In this document: positions 16,952-26,342 of the stretch, piece by piece
How positions within the stretch are numbered: the first letter of the stretch is position 1
Layout: every line of letters begins with the position of its first letter
DNA from: JAFGDI01 sp963662515
GTDB lineage: Bacteria; Planctomycetota; Phycisphaerae; Sedimentisphaerales; SM23-30
Reading direction: 5' to 3'
Length of the DNA: 64,000 nt
Assembly (NCBI GenBank): GCA_963662515.1
Contig: OY759675.1
Span: 806,001 to 870,000, forward strand
Notes under the pieces: generated by a model
Told to the model about the DNA's origin: nothing
Seen by the model: only the letters and a program-made list of their open reading frames with translations
The model's database searches: none
Position numbers and translations under genes: made by a program

Positions 16952-17590
16952 ATGTTAGACAGATTAAAAGCCAATCCGGTTATTCCGGTAATAGTAATAG
17001 ATGATGAGAATGATGCCTGTCCGCTGGCCGAGGCTTTACTCGCTGGTGGTATGGATGTTATCGAAGTTACATTTCGTACAGCCGCTGCCGCCGGTGCTAT
17101 AAAGAAGATCAAGCAGGCATTTCCCCAGATGCTGCTGGGGGCAGGTACAGTGGTAACGCCAGATAAGGCAAAGTCTGCGCTGGATAGCGGCGTTGATTTT
17201 GGCCTGGCTCCCGGCTGTAATCCAGAGATCATTCGGATATTTCAGCAGGCAGGAACCTTATTTATACCAGGGGTAATGACCCCTTCTGATATTGAGTCAG
17301 CTCTGTCGGTTGGTTGTACAATGCTTAAGTTCTTCCCGGCGGCTCAGGCCGGTGGTGTCAATATGCTCAAGGCGATGAGTGCCCCTTATTTGTCGATGGG
17401 CGTGAAGTTCTGCCCGACTGGCGGCATAAGTCTGGATAATATGAACGAATATCTCAGTTTGCCAATGGTAAGTAATATTGGCGGCTCGTGGCTGGCCACC
17501 AAACAGCAGATAGCCGATAAGCAGTGGGCAGTTATCACTCAACAGGTAAAAGATGCTCTGGCCAAAGCTAAAACCGTAGAAAAAAAGTAA
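16952..17590 (+). CDS. eda: KDPG / 4-hydroxy-2-oxoglutarate aldolase
   Basis: Cleaves KDPG to pyruvate and glyceraldehyde-3-phosphate. It is a class I aldolase of 212 residues. Visible family motifs are VIEVTFRT (catalytic Glu), GAGTVVTP, FGLAPGCN, and LKFFPAAQAGG, which holds the Schiff-base Lys, followed by CPTGGIS. An in-frame GTG two codons upstream is an alternative start. It lies 90 bp after kdgK and 31 bp before uxaC. Confidence 0.93.
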   Translation: MLDRLKANPVIPVIVIDDENDACPLAEALLAGGMDVIEVTFRTAAAAGAIKKIKQAFPQMLLGAGTVVTPDKAKSALDSGVDFGLAPGCNPEIIRIFQQAGTLFIPGVMTPSDIESALSVGCTMLKFFPAAQAGGVNMLKAMSAPYLSMGVKFCPTGGISLDNMNEYLSLPMVSNIGGSWLATKQQIADKQWAVITQQVKDALAKAKTVEKK

Positions 17591-17621
17591 TTGCTGTTAG
17601 TTATGACAGCCGGAAAGAAAT

Positions 17622-19022
17622 ATGAAAAAGTTTATACGAGAAGATTTCGCACTGCAGAGTGAGCAGGCAAAGCAGTTATATCATGACTATGCCAAGGCTC
17701 TGCCGATAATTGATTTTCATTGTCATCTGCCGCCGCAAGAGGTGGCTCAGAATAAGAAATGGGACAATATTGCTCAGCTCTGGCTTGGCGGCGACCATTA
17801 CAAATGGCGGGTCATGCGGTCAAATGGTATCAGCGAGGATTACTGTACCGGCAGGGCGTCTGACCGGGATAAATTCCAGAAGTTCGCTGAGACCATGCCT
17901 TACCTGCTGCGTAACCCGATGTACCACTGGTGTCATCTGGAGCTGGCCAGGTATTTTGGTATAGATGACCTGCTGCTGGGACCCGATACTGCCCAGGAAG
18001 TATGGGATCGTACCAGTGAGCAGCTTAAAAATATCTCAGCCCGTTCGCTGATGGTAGATAGTAAGGTCGAGCTGGTCTGCACTACTGATGATCCGGTTGA
18101 CTCATTAGAATATCATAAGGCCGTTTCTGCCGATACAACTTTCGCAGTTAAGGTACTGCCTACCTGGCGGCCGGATAAAGCGATGAAGATAGGCGATACA
18201 CGCAGCTTTAATGAGTACCTGGATAAACTCAGCGTTGCAGCCGGCATAAAGATAAATGTCTATGAAGACCTCATCAATGCTCTGCGTGCCCGGCATGACT
18301 ATTTCCATGAAATGGGCTGTCGTATTTCTGACCGCGGACTGGAAGGTGTGCCCTCTGAATCATTTACTGAAAAAGAGATAGATGATATTTTCTTCCGTGT
18401 GCGGGCTGGTGATACGGTCAATGAAAATGAAGTGGTAAAGTTCCAGTCGTCAATGCTGCTGGAGCTGGCGATCATGGACAGTGAAAAAGACTGGACCATG
18501 CAGCTGCACATCGGGGCGATGCGTAATAATAATACCGCCATGTATAATCGACTGGGGCCTGACACCGGATTCGATTCTATTGGCGATTATTGCTATGCCG
18601 CCGATCTGAGCCGGTTTTTGAACAGGCTGACCTCGATCAATCATCTGCCCAAGACCATATTGTATAATCTGCATCCCAAAGATAATGAGATGCTGGCAAC
18701 TATGCTGGGTAATTTCCAGGATGGTACAGTGGCCGGCAAGCTACAGCTTGGTAGTGGCTGGTGGTTCCTTGATCAGAAAGCGGGCATGGAAAATCAGATC
18801 GAGGCCCTTTCGCAGCTTGGTCTGCTCAGGCGGTTCGTGGGTATGGTAACTGACAGCCGGTCGTTCCTGTCCTATACCCGCCATGAGTATTTCCGGCGGA
18901 TATTATGTAATATACTGGGTAATGATATGGCTGCCGGTCTGCTGCCTGATGACCCAGAGCTGGTGGGCAGGCTGGTAGAAGATGTGTCGTATAATAATGC
19001 GGCGAGATATTTTGGATTTTAA
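17622..19022 (+). CDS. uxaC: glucuronate/uronate isomerase
   Basis: Isomerises D-glucuronate to D-fructuronate or D-galacturonate to D-tagaturonate. At 466 residues it has the normal size for the amidohydrolase-like UxaC family. Family landmarks are IDFHCHLPP near residue 31 (metal-site His pair), the central WTMQLHIGAMRNNNT, LHPKDNEMLATM, and the C-terminal MVTDSRSFLSYTRHEYFRRI. As the only tagaturonate/fructuronate reductase nearby is a mannonate-type enzyme, glucuronate is the better-supported substrate. Confidence 0.94.
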   Translation: MKKFIREDFALQSEQAKQLYHDYAKALPIIDFHCHLPPQEVAQNKKWDNIAQLWLGGDHYKWRVMRSNGISEDYCTGRASDRDKFQKFAETMPYLLRNPMYHWCHLELARYFGIDDLLLGPDTAQEVWDRTSEQLKNISARSLMVDSKVELVCTTDDPVDSLEYHKAVSADTTFAVKVLPTWRPDKAMKIGDTRSFNEYLDKLSVAAGIKINVYEDLINALRARHDYFHEMGCRISDRGLEGVPSESFTEKEIDDIFFRVRAGDTVNENEVVKFQSSMLLELAIMDSEKDWTMQLHIGAMRNNNTAMYNRLGPDTGFDSIGDYCYAADLSRFLNRLTSINHLPKTILYNLHPKDNEMLATMLGNFQDGTVAGKLQLGSGWWFLDQKAGMENQIEALSQLGLLRRFVGMVTDSRSFLSYTRHEYFRRILCNILGNDMAAGLLPDDPELVGRLVEDVSYNNAARYFGF

Positions 19023-19067
19023 TTTTTTATATTACCGTTTTAAGGTGAAAAGAAGTATAGGTTAATT

Positions 19068-19877
19068 ATGAATGAATTGTTTGACATTAAGGATCGTGTT
19101 ATAGTTATTACTGGTGCTGCTGGCGTGCTGGCAGGCAATACTACCAAATATATGCTGGAGCAGGGGGCGCAGGTTGTGTTGCTGGATCTGTTCCAGGATA
19201 AGGTTGATGCCGCAGTGGCAGAGTTGGGCTCTGACCGGGCTTGTGGGTATGCCTGCAGTGTACTGGATCAGGCGGCTCTCGATGCGGTCTATGATAAGAT
19301 CATGGCGAAGTTTGGCCGGGTCGATGTGCTGATCAATGGTGCCGGCGGTAATATGCCAGGTGCTACTATCGGGCCGGATAAATCGCTGTTCGATCTCAAT
19401 ATGGAAGATTACAGCAAGGCTCTCGATCTGAACCTGAAGGGTACACTGATGCCGACGCTTACTTTTGCCAAAGCCTTTGTCAAGCAGGGTAAGGGCTGCG
19501 TGATAAACTTCTCCTCGATGAGCTCAACTCAGGCGATGACCAGGGTGCTGGGCTATTCCAATGCCAAGGCGGCGATCGATAACTTCACCCGCTGGATGGC
19601 GACCGAGCTGGCCATTCGTCATGGCGATGGTATTCGGGTCAATGCCGTTGCCCCGGGCTTCTTTATCGGCAATCAGAATCGTGCCCTGCTTATCAATGAA
19701 GATGGCAGCTATACCAAACGCGGCCAGCAGGTGATCGACAAGACCCCATTCCGTCGCTTTGGCCAGGCCGATGAAGTGCCAGGTACGATCCACTTCCTTA
19801 TCTCCGACGCCGCCAAATTCGTTACCGGCGTGGTAGTCCCCATTGACGGCGGCTTCAGCTGCTTTAGCGGGGTGTGA
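19068..19877 (+). CDS. uxuB: D-mannonate oxidoreductase / fructuronate reductase, SDR type
   Basis: Reduces D-fructuronate to D-mannonate with NAD(P)H. A 269-residue short-chain dehydrogenase: VIVITGAAGVLAGNTT binds the cofactor, LINGAGGN follows, the catalytic Ser is in VINFSSMSS and the Tyr/Lys pair in GYSNAKAAIDN, with GGFSCFSGV at the C-terminus. This is the SDR form used by Bacillus (YjmF-like), not the long-chain form of E. coli UxuB. Position between uxaC and uxuA supports the role. Confidence 0.87.
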   Translation: MNELFDIKDRVIVITGAAGVLAGNTTKYMLEQGAQVVLLDLFQDKVDAAVAELGSDRACGYACSVLDQAALDAVYDKIMAKFGRVDVLINGAGGNMPGATIGPDKSLFDLNMEDYSKALDLNLKGTLMPTLTFAKAFVKQGKGCVINFSSMSSTQAMTRVLGYSNAKAAIDNFTRWMATELAIRHGDGIRVNAVAPGFFIGNQNRALLINEDGSYTKRGQQVIDKTPFRRFGQADEVPGTIHFLISDAAKFVTGVVVPIDGGFSCFSGV

Positions 19878-19882
19878 GAGGA

Positions 19883-20066
19883 AGTAATAAGAAATATGAA
19901 ATAAGAAATAAGCTCTCGAATCTCGCTCCGCTCGAAACTTTCTGATTTTAGGAAAGCCATTGCAAATACAAGCCAGAAAACCAGCTTATCTTATAGATGC
20001 GAAGCCTTTAAACCAGGTCGCACAGCGACACCTTAGCTTATTTCTTGTTTCTTATTTCTTATTTCT
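19883..20066. repeat. palindromic intergenic element, copy 3
   Basis: A 184-bp element inside the hexuronate operon, starting 6 bp after the uxuB stop codon. The 32-bp arms (19883-19914 and 20035-20066) are imperfect inverted repeats of AAATAAG type. The core GCGAAGCCTTTAAA and a flanking hairpin GTCGC-ACA-GCGAC (20017-20029) correspond in order to copy 2, although hairpin sequences differ. Confidence 0.75.
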
Positions 20067-20125
20067 CTCCCCCCAATAACCAGACACAATAATAATTACA
20101 GATAAACAACAGGATCCACCAAACT

Positions 20126-21343
20126 ATGTTCTTAGAAGAAACCTTTCGCTGGTACGGGCCATCAGACCCGGTTACCCTCAGTGACATTAAGCAGTGCGGC
20201 TGTGAGGGTGTTATTACCTCGCTGCACCATATCCCTTACGGCGCGGCCTGGCCGGTAGCTGATATCCGCAAACGCAAGGCCGAGCTGGCCGAATATGGCC
20301 TGCGATGGTCGGCGGTCGAATCTGTGCCCGTCTCGGAAGATATCAAGACCCGCACCGGCGATTATAAACAGCATATCGAGAATTATAAAGAGACGATAAA
20401 GAATCTCGGCTCTGAAGGGGTCGATGTTGTCATTTATAATTTCATGCCGGTACTCGATTGGGTGCGGACCGACCTCAAGCATAAGCTGCCTGATGGTACG
20501 ACCTGCCTCTATTTCGATCCGGTTCACTTTGCCGCCTTTGAGATATTCCTGCTCAAGCGAGCCGGGGCTGAGTCTGACTATACGCCCGAACAGCTCAAAA
20601 AGGCCAAAGTGTTCTTTGACTCTATGACCACCGAACAGGTCAAGAAGTTCGAGCGGTCGATCATCGATGTTTTCCCCGGCTGTAAGATGGGGCTTAATAT
20701 CGAAGATGTGCGTAAGATGCTGGCCAAGTACGATAAGATCGACCGCAAGCAGTTGCAGGAGCATCTGCGGCTGTTCCTGAAAGAGGTCGGCCCGGTCTGT
20801 GACCAGTATGGTGTGCGGATGGCAATTCATCCCGATGACCCGCCATACCAGATCCTGGGCCTGCCGCGTATCGTGTGTGTGGAGCAGGATGTCAAAGAGC
20901 TGCTGGCTATGTATGACTCGCCCGCTAACGGCCTGTGCTTCTGTACCGGCTCATACAGTGCCAACCTCGATAACGACCTGCCCGGCATGATCGCCCGTTA
21001 TGGCCACCGCATCAATGTTGCCCACCTGCGCAGTACCCAGAAGAACGCCGATGGCAGCTTCTTCGAAGCCAACCATCTGGAAGGCTCCGTCGATATGTAT
21101 AATGTCGTGAAGAACCTGCTCACCGAGCAGAAGAAGCGTAAGGATGCCGGTCGCAAAGACTGGCGCCTGAGCTTCCGGCCCGATCACGGCCATGACATGC
21201 TCGACGACCAGAAGAAGCCAGACGCTCCCAATCCCGGCTATACCTGCATCGGCCGCATGCGCGGCCTGGCCGAGATAAGAGGCCTGGAACTGGGCATAGC
21301 CCAAAGCACCTGGGGCACCAAAGCCAAACAGGAATTACTCTGA
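20126..21343 (+). CDS. uxuA: mannonate dehydratase
   Basis: Dehydrates D-mannonate to 2-keto-3-deoxygluconate. A 405-residue TIM-barrel protein with the family N-terminus LEETFRWYGPSDPVTL and the central segments VVIYNFMPVLDWVRTDL and MAIHPDDPPYQILGLPR. The metal ligands are in CFCTGSY, HLRS and FRPDHGHDMLDD near the C-terminus. It completes the operon, which together converts glucuronate to pyruvate plus glyceraldehyde-3-phosphate. Repeat copy 3 separates it from uxuB. Confidence 0.95.
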   Translation: MFLEETFRWYGPSDPVTLSDIKQCGCEGVITSLHHIPYGAAWPVADIRKRKAELAEYGLRWSAVESVPVSEDIKTRTGDYKQHIENYKETIKNLGSEGVDVVIYNFMPVLDWVRTDLKHKLPDGTTCLYFDPVHFAAFEIFLLKRAGAESDYTPEQLKKAKVFFDSMTTEQVKKFERSIIDVFPGCKMGLNIEDVRKMLAKYDKIDRKQLQEHLRLFLKEVGPVCDQYGVRMAIHPDDPPYQILGLPRIVCVEQDVKELLAMYDSPANGLCFCTGSYSANLDNDLPGMIARYGHRINVAHLRSTQKNADGSFFEANHLEGSVDMYNVVKNLLTEQKKRKDAGRKDWRLSFRPDHGHDMLDDQKKPDAPNPGYTCIGRMRGLAEIRGLELGIAQSTWGTKAKQELL

Positions 21344-21383
21344 GAATCTTCCCCTTTGGGGTTTATTACTATTGAATAAATTA

Positions 21384-21428
21384 AGTCCCATTGATTCAAT
21401 TATTTTGAGTCAGTGGGACTATTTTTTA
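21384..21428. terminator. terminator of the hexuronate operon, overlapping a convergent gene end
   Basis: A 16-bp stem (21384-21399 with 21405-21420, two G-U wobbles) and a 5-nt loop precede ATTTTTTAT. The stop codon of the minus-strand M50 gene lies inside this hairpin, so the two genes share their 3' boundary. Confidence 0.85.
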
Positions 21429-23658
21429 TATCAACAACTTCAGAATGGTTTATTGGTCCGCATGGTACATCTTTATCCATCTTCTGGTATTTTTCTAGGT
21501 CGGTCATGGGCTTCCATTCAAAGCCATCTTTTATTTTTCCTGAGATCAAATGACCATTTTGAAAGAAAAGTATTTCATGTGGCATGTTATCTTGTAAAAT
21601 TTCCATATTGCCGTCGAGGAATCCATTGTTCCAGTTTGCTGTTGCTGCGATTTTACCTCGATTGAACATTTTGCATGTTCCGTGATATAGATTACCATCT
21701 GGTGATAGTTCAGTTTCTTTGATTATAAAGTTTTTGTTGCCGTATCCATAAACCACTTCTTTAATGTAGGTTTTTCCATCAGCGTTATTTTCTGAGACTA
21801 AATAGCTGTTTATGAACTTTTGTTGAAACATATCCATTGAGAGGGCCAGACCAAATGCAAGTCCGCCATACCCTATCACAAATAAAATCAGCCATGAAAA
21901 TAAGGTAGCGAACATGCTAGTAGGTTTACTGGTAATTTTTTCCCAAATGTCAAGAGTGCATTGGGCCAAAACTTTGTCCTGCTTGATCTTTCGCTTATCT
22001 CTGAGATGATTATTTATAAGTTCAAGAGCAAGGTCTGGAATTGTTATAGAATTATCTGTGCAATTTTCATTTTCAGGTATCAAGTCATGATATTGTTGTC
22101 TGAATGTCTGGATAAAACGCCAGTTGTGCCATGCGGCTTGAATACCCGTAAAATTGAAAAAAGCTAATATATATATTATGAAATCATCCGTTCGCATTGC
22201 AAGAATCATAAACAAACAAAAGGCGATCACTCGCATAATTATTTCGCAAAATGGTACTCTGCTGTACAGTGTGTGGTTAATAACCCAACCGCCATCTAAT
22301 GGTAATAGTGGGAGCAGATTGAATCCGTTAATTATCAGGAATAAAATGCCGATCTGATTGAGCTTGTCACTATTATATGTGAATGATAGCCAGATCATGG
22401 CAATGCCAATAATTATTCCTGGTAATGGTCCTGCAAGAGAAACGGCGACTTTTTTCCATGTTTTAACATTGTGGGATTGGCCAGAGACCGCTGCGCCTAT
22501 GAAAGGAATAAAAAACATCTGTAAGTTTTTGTATCCGGATAATTTCATGGCAAGGTAGTGACCAGTTTCATGTACAAATAGTACTATGAGTAGGTTAATT
22601 ACAAAGTCGAGCCCCCAATTGAACCAGCCAAGATTAAAAAATAATACAAGTGAGATAAGTAAGAATAGTAAGGCTTTTGCGGGGTGATTTTTCCGAAGTA
22701 GAGCTTCTTGTAAATTCCTGCGAAGTTCCGGATGTGTATTGTTGGACATGTCGCTATTAAATGGTGTTTGAGGTGGTGTGTTATCATATATTAGTGGTTC
22801 AGTTTGTGTTAGCAGACAAGTTTCTTCGGTCTGAGTATCTGATTGTGTCGATGCTGACTTTTCGTACCAGAATCCAAGTTTCTTTTGTCTTTCAATGTAT
22901 GTTGGCCACTTTTTGCGTAGCTGTTCGACAGGCTCGCCAGCAAACAGGATTTGCAGGTCTTCCCAAGTGATGAGACATCCTTTTTCCAACAGGCTGTTTT
23001 TCTTTAATTTTATTTCAATGTTAATTGCGGAAACAAGGTCATTATCGGTCAGTATTGGTACGGCTTTGACCTCAGGCTTATCCTGAGTATAATTCGCAAT
23101 ACTTTTGAGATGGCTTTTAATCAGTTCGTCAATAGAACTTAGACCGGGATAGGAATTGATTATTTTACAACCCCAATTTAAGGGGATTAAATAATTGTCC
23201 AAGGCATGGGTTGTAATTATAGTGTTGTCAGAAAGCAGAGTTTCCAGAGTAAAGTTATGTAATTCACCCTTGTTGTTTTTTGTAAGGAGATGATTGGAGG
23301 TAATGGTGGCAGTTATGGTACCTGTCTCATTTCTCATTGTTCTGAAAATATTTTTGGGTCTGGAAATAGATCTCTTTCCAGTCACATGGCAAATGTCAGC
23401 AAGATGTTTAAACCCGTGACTTGTTAATTGGCTTGTCACTGTATAGTAGTACTGACTGTTAAGGTGGGGATAGTCTTCAAGATTGATAAAAGCGATTTCT
23501 ATTCCGCCGAGGTGGATTTTATTAATCAGCTTGATATAATAATCAGCGTTATGAGACTGATAATTTTTAGCGGTTTTATAGAATATATATATAACAAAAG
23601 TTACAGGAATCAGCCAGTAAGTATTCCTGACAATAGAATCAAAAAAATCTGACATCAC
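21400..23658 (-). CDS. large M50 (site-2 protease-like) membrane metalloprotease
   Basis: A 752-residue membrane protein. After one N-terminal helix (residues ~13-28) comes a ~280-residue cytoplasmic region, then a polytopic domain with the zinc motif HETGH (His363, Glu364, His367) and the third-ligand motif LPLLPLDGG (Asp455), the M50/S2P signature. A further helix pair lies near residue 600. The C-terminal ~130 residues contain MORN-like strands (YHGTCKMFNRGKIAATA, LDGNMEILQDN). M50 enzymes cleave within the membrane, for example anti-sigma factors or in peptide export; the substrate here is unknown. It stands alone between convergent uxuA and dtd. Confidence 0.82.
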   Translation of the reverse strand: MMSDFFDSIVRNTYWLIPVTFVIYIFYKTAKNYQSHNADYYIKLINKIHLGGIEIAFINLEDYPHLNSQYYYTVTSQLTSHGFKHLADICHVTGKRSISRPKNIFRTMRNETGTITATITSNHLLTKNNKGELHNFTLETLLSDNTIITTHALDNYLIPLNWGCKIINSYPGLSSIDELIKSHLKSIANYTQDKPEVKAVPILTDNDLVSAINIEIKLKKNSLLEKGCLITWEDLQILFAGEPVEQLRKKWPTYIERQKKLGFWYEKSASTQSDTQTEETCLLTQTEPLIYDNTPPQTPFNSDMSNNTHPELRRNLQEALLRKNHPAKALLFLLISLVLFFNLGWFNWGLDFVINLLIVLFVHETGHYLAMKLSGYKNLQMFFIPFIGAAVSGQSHNVKTWKKVAVSLAGPLPGIIIGIAMIWLSFTYNSDKLNQIGILFLIINGFNLLPLLPLDGGWVINHTLYSRVPFCEIIMRVIAFCLFMILAMRTDDFIIYILAFFNFTGIQAAWHNWRFIQTFRQQYHDLIPENENCTDNSITIPDLALELINNHLRDKRKIKQDKVLAQCTLDIWEKITSKPTSMFATLFSWLILFVIGYGGLAFGLALSMDMFQQKFINSYLVSENNADGKTYIKEVVYGYGNKNFIIKETELSPDGNLYHGTCKMFNRGKIAATANWNNGFLDGNMEILQDNMPHEILFFQNGHLISGKIKDGFEWKPMTDLEKYQKMDKDVPCGPINHSEVVDIKNSPTDSK

Positions 23659-23744
23659 GACACTCCAGTAATTATTATTGTAGTTACCTACTTGATTATA
23701 CAGAAATACCTACATGGTTCCAGTTAGAATAATTGAATAACAAT

Positions 23745-24182
23745 TTATACTTCCAATATAAATGTGACCGGCCCATCGTTTAGGCTGGTCACTTGCATAT
23801 TGGCGGCGAATTTGCCGTATTGGGTATTGATATTGTTCTTAGCAAGCTTTTCACCGAGGTAGAGGTATAGCTTTTCGGCGGTGGCCGGGTCGGCGGCCAG
23901 ATCGAAGCCCGGCCTGCGGCCCTTACGGCAGTCGCCGTAGAGTGTGAATTGACTGACCAGCAGTACCGAACCACCGACATCAAGCAGGCTGCGGTTCATC
24001 TTATCATTTTCATCGGCAAATATCCGCAGATTGGCGATCTTATCTGCCATGAAATCTGCCTGCTGGACGGTATCGCCTTTGGCGATTCCCAGATATATAA
24101 GCAGACCACAGTCGATCTGGCCGGTAATCTGGTCATCAACTTTAACCTGAGCATATTTAACTCTTTGTATAACAATCTTCAT
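23745..24182 (-). CDS. dtd: D-aminoacyl-tRNA deacylase
   Basis: Hydrolyses D-amino acids (and glycine) wrongly attached to tRNA. At 145 residues it has the canonical length, with MKIVIQRVKYAQV at the N-terminus, the catalytic motif SQFTLYGDCRKGRRPGF in the centre and the conserved C-terminal NDGPVTF (the Gly-Pro motif). It is a single gene upstream of the divergent thioesterase. Confidence 0.95.
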   Translation of the reverse strand: MKIVIQRVKYAQVKVDDQITGQIDCGLLIYLGIAKGDTVQQADFMADKIANLRIFADENDKMNRSLLDVGGSVLLVSQFTLYGDCRKGRRPGFDLAADPATAEKLYLYLGEKLAKNNINTQYGKFAANMQVTSLNDGPVTFILEV

Positions 24183-24311
24183 GGCAGTACTTTAAGATTT
24201 TTCTTAAATAAAGTAAAGCATAACTTTGTAATTTGTTGTTTCGATGCAATTGGCAGATAAAGCCTGGTTTTGGTACTGGATTTTTTGTGCGAAATTACTA
24301 TACTTTGCCCT

Positions 24312-24728
24312 ATGGAAAATCCGCTTAACAAAATAGCATCATTTCAGGGGCTGGGCATTACAGTTGTCCGGGACGATGACGATAATGTCGTGCTGCAAAT
24401 GCCTTTGTCTGGTAATACCAATGACAAAGGAACGATGTTTGCCGGGTCGATCTATTCGCTTATGGTACTGGCCGGCTGGAAACTGGCTATGAACTCTGCC
24501 GATGCCGCCGGCAAGCCCGGCAATGTAGTCATTAGCGATGCCTCGGTCAAATACCTCAGACCCATCACTCAAGATTGTCAGGCAACAGCCCAACTGACCC
24601 GCCCATATTTTGTAAACACCTACGGAAGCGGATGTTGTGATATAAGAGTAACCATTATAAACGCCCAAAACAAACTCTGTGCCGACTTTGCCGGCCAATA
24701 CCGCATTCTGCCAGAGACAGGTACCTGA
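24312..24728 (+). CDS. putative thioesterase (YiiD C-terminal domain family)
   Basis: A 138-residue hotdog-fold protein resembling the C-terminal thioesterase-like domain of YiiD: GITVVRDDDDNVVLQMPLSGNTNDKGTMFAGSIYSLMVLAGWKLA, then VVISDASVKYLRP. The start at 24312 is chosen because conservation begins there; an upstream in-frame start is less likely and no clear ribosome-binding site is seen. The last ~50 codons and ~110 bp beyond are duplicated at 30819. The substrate is unknown. Confidence 0.78.
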   Translation: MENPLNKIASFQGLGITVVRDDDDNVVLQMPLSGNTNDKGTMFAGSIYSLMVLAGWKLAMNSADAAGKPGNVVISDASVKYLRPITQDCQATAQLTRPYFVNTYGSGCCDIRVTIINAQNKLCADFAGQYRILPETGT

Positions 24729-24805
24729 ACTGAGCCAAACCAAAATCAGCATTTTCAGCAGAAGAATTTCAATAACACCCTGCAGTTAAACATCTTAAAC
24801 GAAAC

Positions 24806-24818
24806 TGTACTTAGTACA
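24806..24818. repeat. REP-like palindrome
   Basis: TGTACTTAGTACA, a perfect dyad around one central T, preceded by TTAAACGAAAC. The same unit recurs at 28619, 30791 and 31044 and in degenerate form at 31132 and 33649. Confidence 0.75.
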
Positions 24819-24902
24819 TTTAATTGTACTCTTTATGTTTAAAAGCAGAACAGAATTGGGACAGTCACGAATGGCGGTAGATTAAGGAAATTATAGACAA
24901 AA

Positions 24903-24956
24903 AGCCTCCGCAGCCGATAGGTGTAGTAACAACAAAACACTTTCGACAAGGAGGCT
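24903..24956 (+). promoter_or_regulatory. hairpin hiding the transposase ribosome-binding site
   Basis: AGCCTCC (24903-24909) is complementary to GGAGGCT (24950-24956), which overlaps the AAGGAGG ribosome-binding site of the transposase. Transcripts entering from outside the element would form this stem and block translation, a known self-limiting device in insertion sequences. Confidence 0.55.
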
Positions 24957-24959
24957 ATT

Positions 24960-26342
24960 ATGTCTGCTATGGATTTCGGCAAAAACAGAGGTAAAACTTT
25001 AGGAATTTCTGATAAGTTGGAAGATTGTACACTCAATTCAATTCGCAAAGTATTGTCTGACGCTATGATTGAACGGGCATGTCGCAGTTGTAATTATCAT
25101 TTCCGTCACAGGGTGATCACCCCGGTGGTAGTCGTATTACACCTGATAATGTCAGCGATGTGGCCGGAAGATTCGTTTAATGCAAGTTGGCAGACAATCT
25201 GGGCGAATTTGGTTGCCAGCAATTATTCACTTGCTGGTCATTGTCCTGCCCGTGGATCTGTGAGTACGGCGAGAAACCATTTGCCTCTGGCTGTAATGAA
25301 AGAGATATTTAATTATCTTTCGCAATTGGCACAGAAATTATCAGAAAGGTATGACAAGTGGAGAGGTCACCGAGTTGTTCTTGTTGATGGTACATGTTTT
25401 ACCACAGCTGACAATGCCCAATTGGAAAAGGAATTTGGGGTTCCTTTTGGCTTTCATGGCAAGGGTCGATATCCTCTGGTCCGGCTTGTTACATTATGCC
25501 TGAGTAATACTATGACTATACTCAATTACAATGTTGGCAGATATGCCACCGATGAAAATGCCCTTCTGGAGCCAATGCTTAAAACACTCAGAAAAGGCGA
25601 TTTGCTGCTGGCGGACCGGCATTATGCCGGGGCAAACCTGTATTGGCGTTATCTGCAGAATGGTCTGGAATTTCTGACAAGGGTTAATCAGAACCTCAAG
25701 ATGTCTAAAGTTAAGCCATTACTGAAGTATAGCACTAATGATTTTATTGGCTATATGAAAGTATCAGCTATTCATTGTCGGAATAATCCAGACTTGCCAG
25801 AGAAGATAAAAGTGAGATTTATACGAGCTGAAATTACTATTCGCGGCAGGAAATCCTCTTTCTGGTTCGTCACTTCCCTGTTGGATGCCGACCGTTATCC
25901 AGCAGAGGAAATTGTCGGTCTTTACGCTGACCGCTGGCGAATAGAGACTCTGCTTCGGGAAGTAAAAATCAATGCTCATGCTGATATTTTACGCAGCCAG
26001 AAAGTTGAAGGGGTTTACCGGGAAATAGCAGCCAGAATGTCAGCGATAAATGTAATAAGGAACATAATGCTGGAAGCTGCTGTTGAACATAATATAGAGG
26101 ACCCGCTCAGAATAAGTTTTTGTGAAACAGTACGGATAATTCTGGCCTTTGCCCCAGTAATGGCCATTCGCCCGATACAACAATTGCCCGTGATATATAA
26201 TGCGATGCACAGAGAAATAGTCAGTCATCTGGTCCCATGGAGACCAGGCAGGAACGAACCAAGAGCAATAACCCACGAACCAAAACATTACCCCAAATTA
26301 AAGGAAACCAGAGAACAATGGAGAAACACCTATGCCGCTTAA
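24960..26342 (+). CDS. IS4-family transposase
   Basis: A 460-residue DDE transposase. Catalytic motifs: first Asp in VLVDGTCFT, second Asp in LLADRHYAGA, and the family signature YADRWRIETLLREVK with the catalytic Glu, followed by LRSQKVEGVYREIAARMSA. The frame is intact from an ATG after AAGGAGG. It fills most of the element bounded by 18-bp inverted repeats. Confidence 0.95.
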   Translation: MSAMDFGKNRGKTLGISDKLEDCTLNSIRKVLSDAMIERACRSCNYHFRHRVITPVVVVLHLIMSAMWPEDSFNASWQTIWANLVASNYSLAGHCPARGSVSTARNHLPLAVMKEIFNYLSQLAQKLSERYDKWRGHRVVLVDGTCFTTADNAQLEKEFGVPFGFHGKGRYPLVRLVTLCLSNTMTILNYNVGRYATDENALLEPMLKTLRKGDLLLADRHYAGANLYWRYLQNGLEFLTRVNQNLKMSKVKPLLKYSTNDFIGYMKVSAIHCRNNPDLPEKIKVRFIRAEITIRGRKSSFWFVTSLLDADRYPAEEIVGLYADRWRIETLLREVKINAHADILRSQKVEGVYREIAARMSAINVIRNIMLEAAVEHNIEDPLRISFCETVRIILAFAPVMAIRPIQQLPVIYNAMHREIVSHLVPWRPGRNEPRAITHEPKHYPKLKETREQWRNTYAA

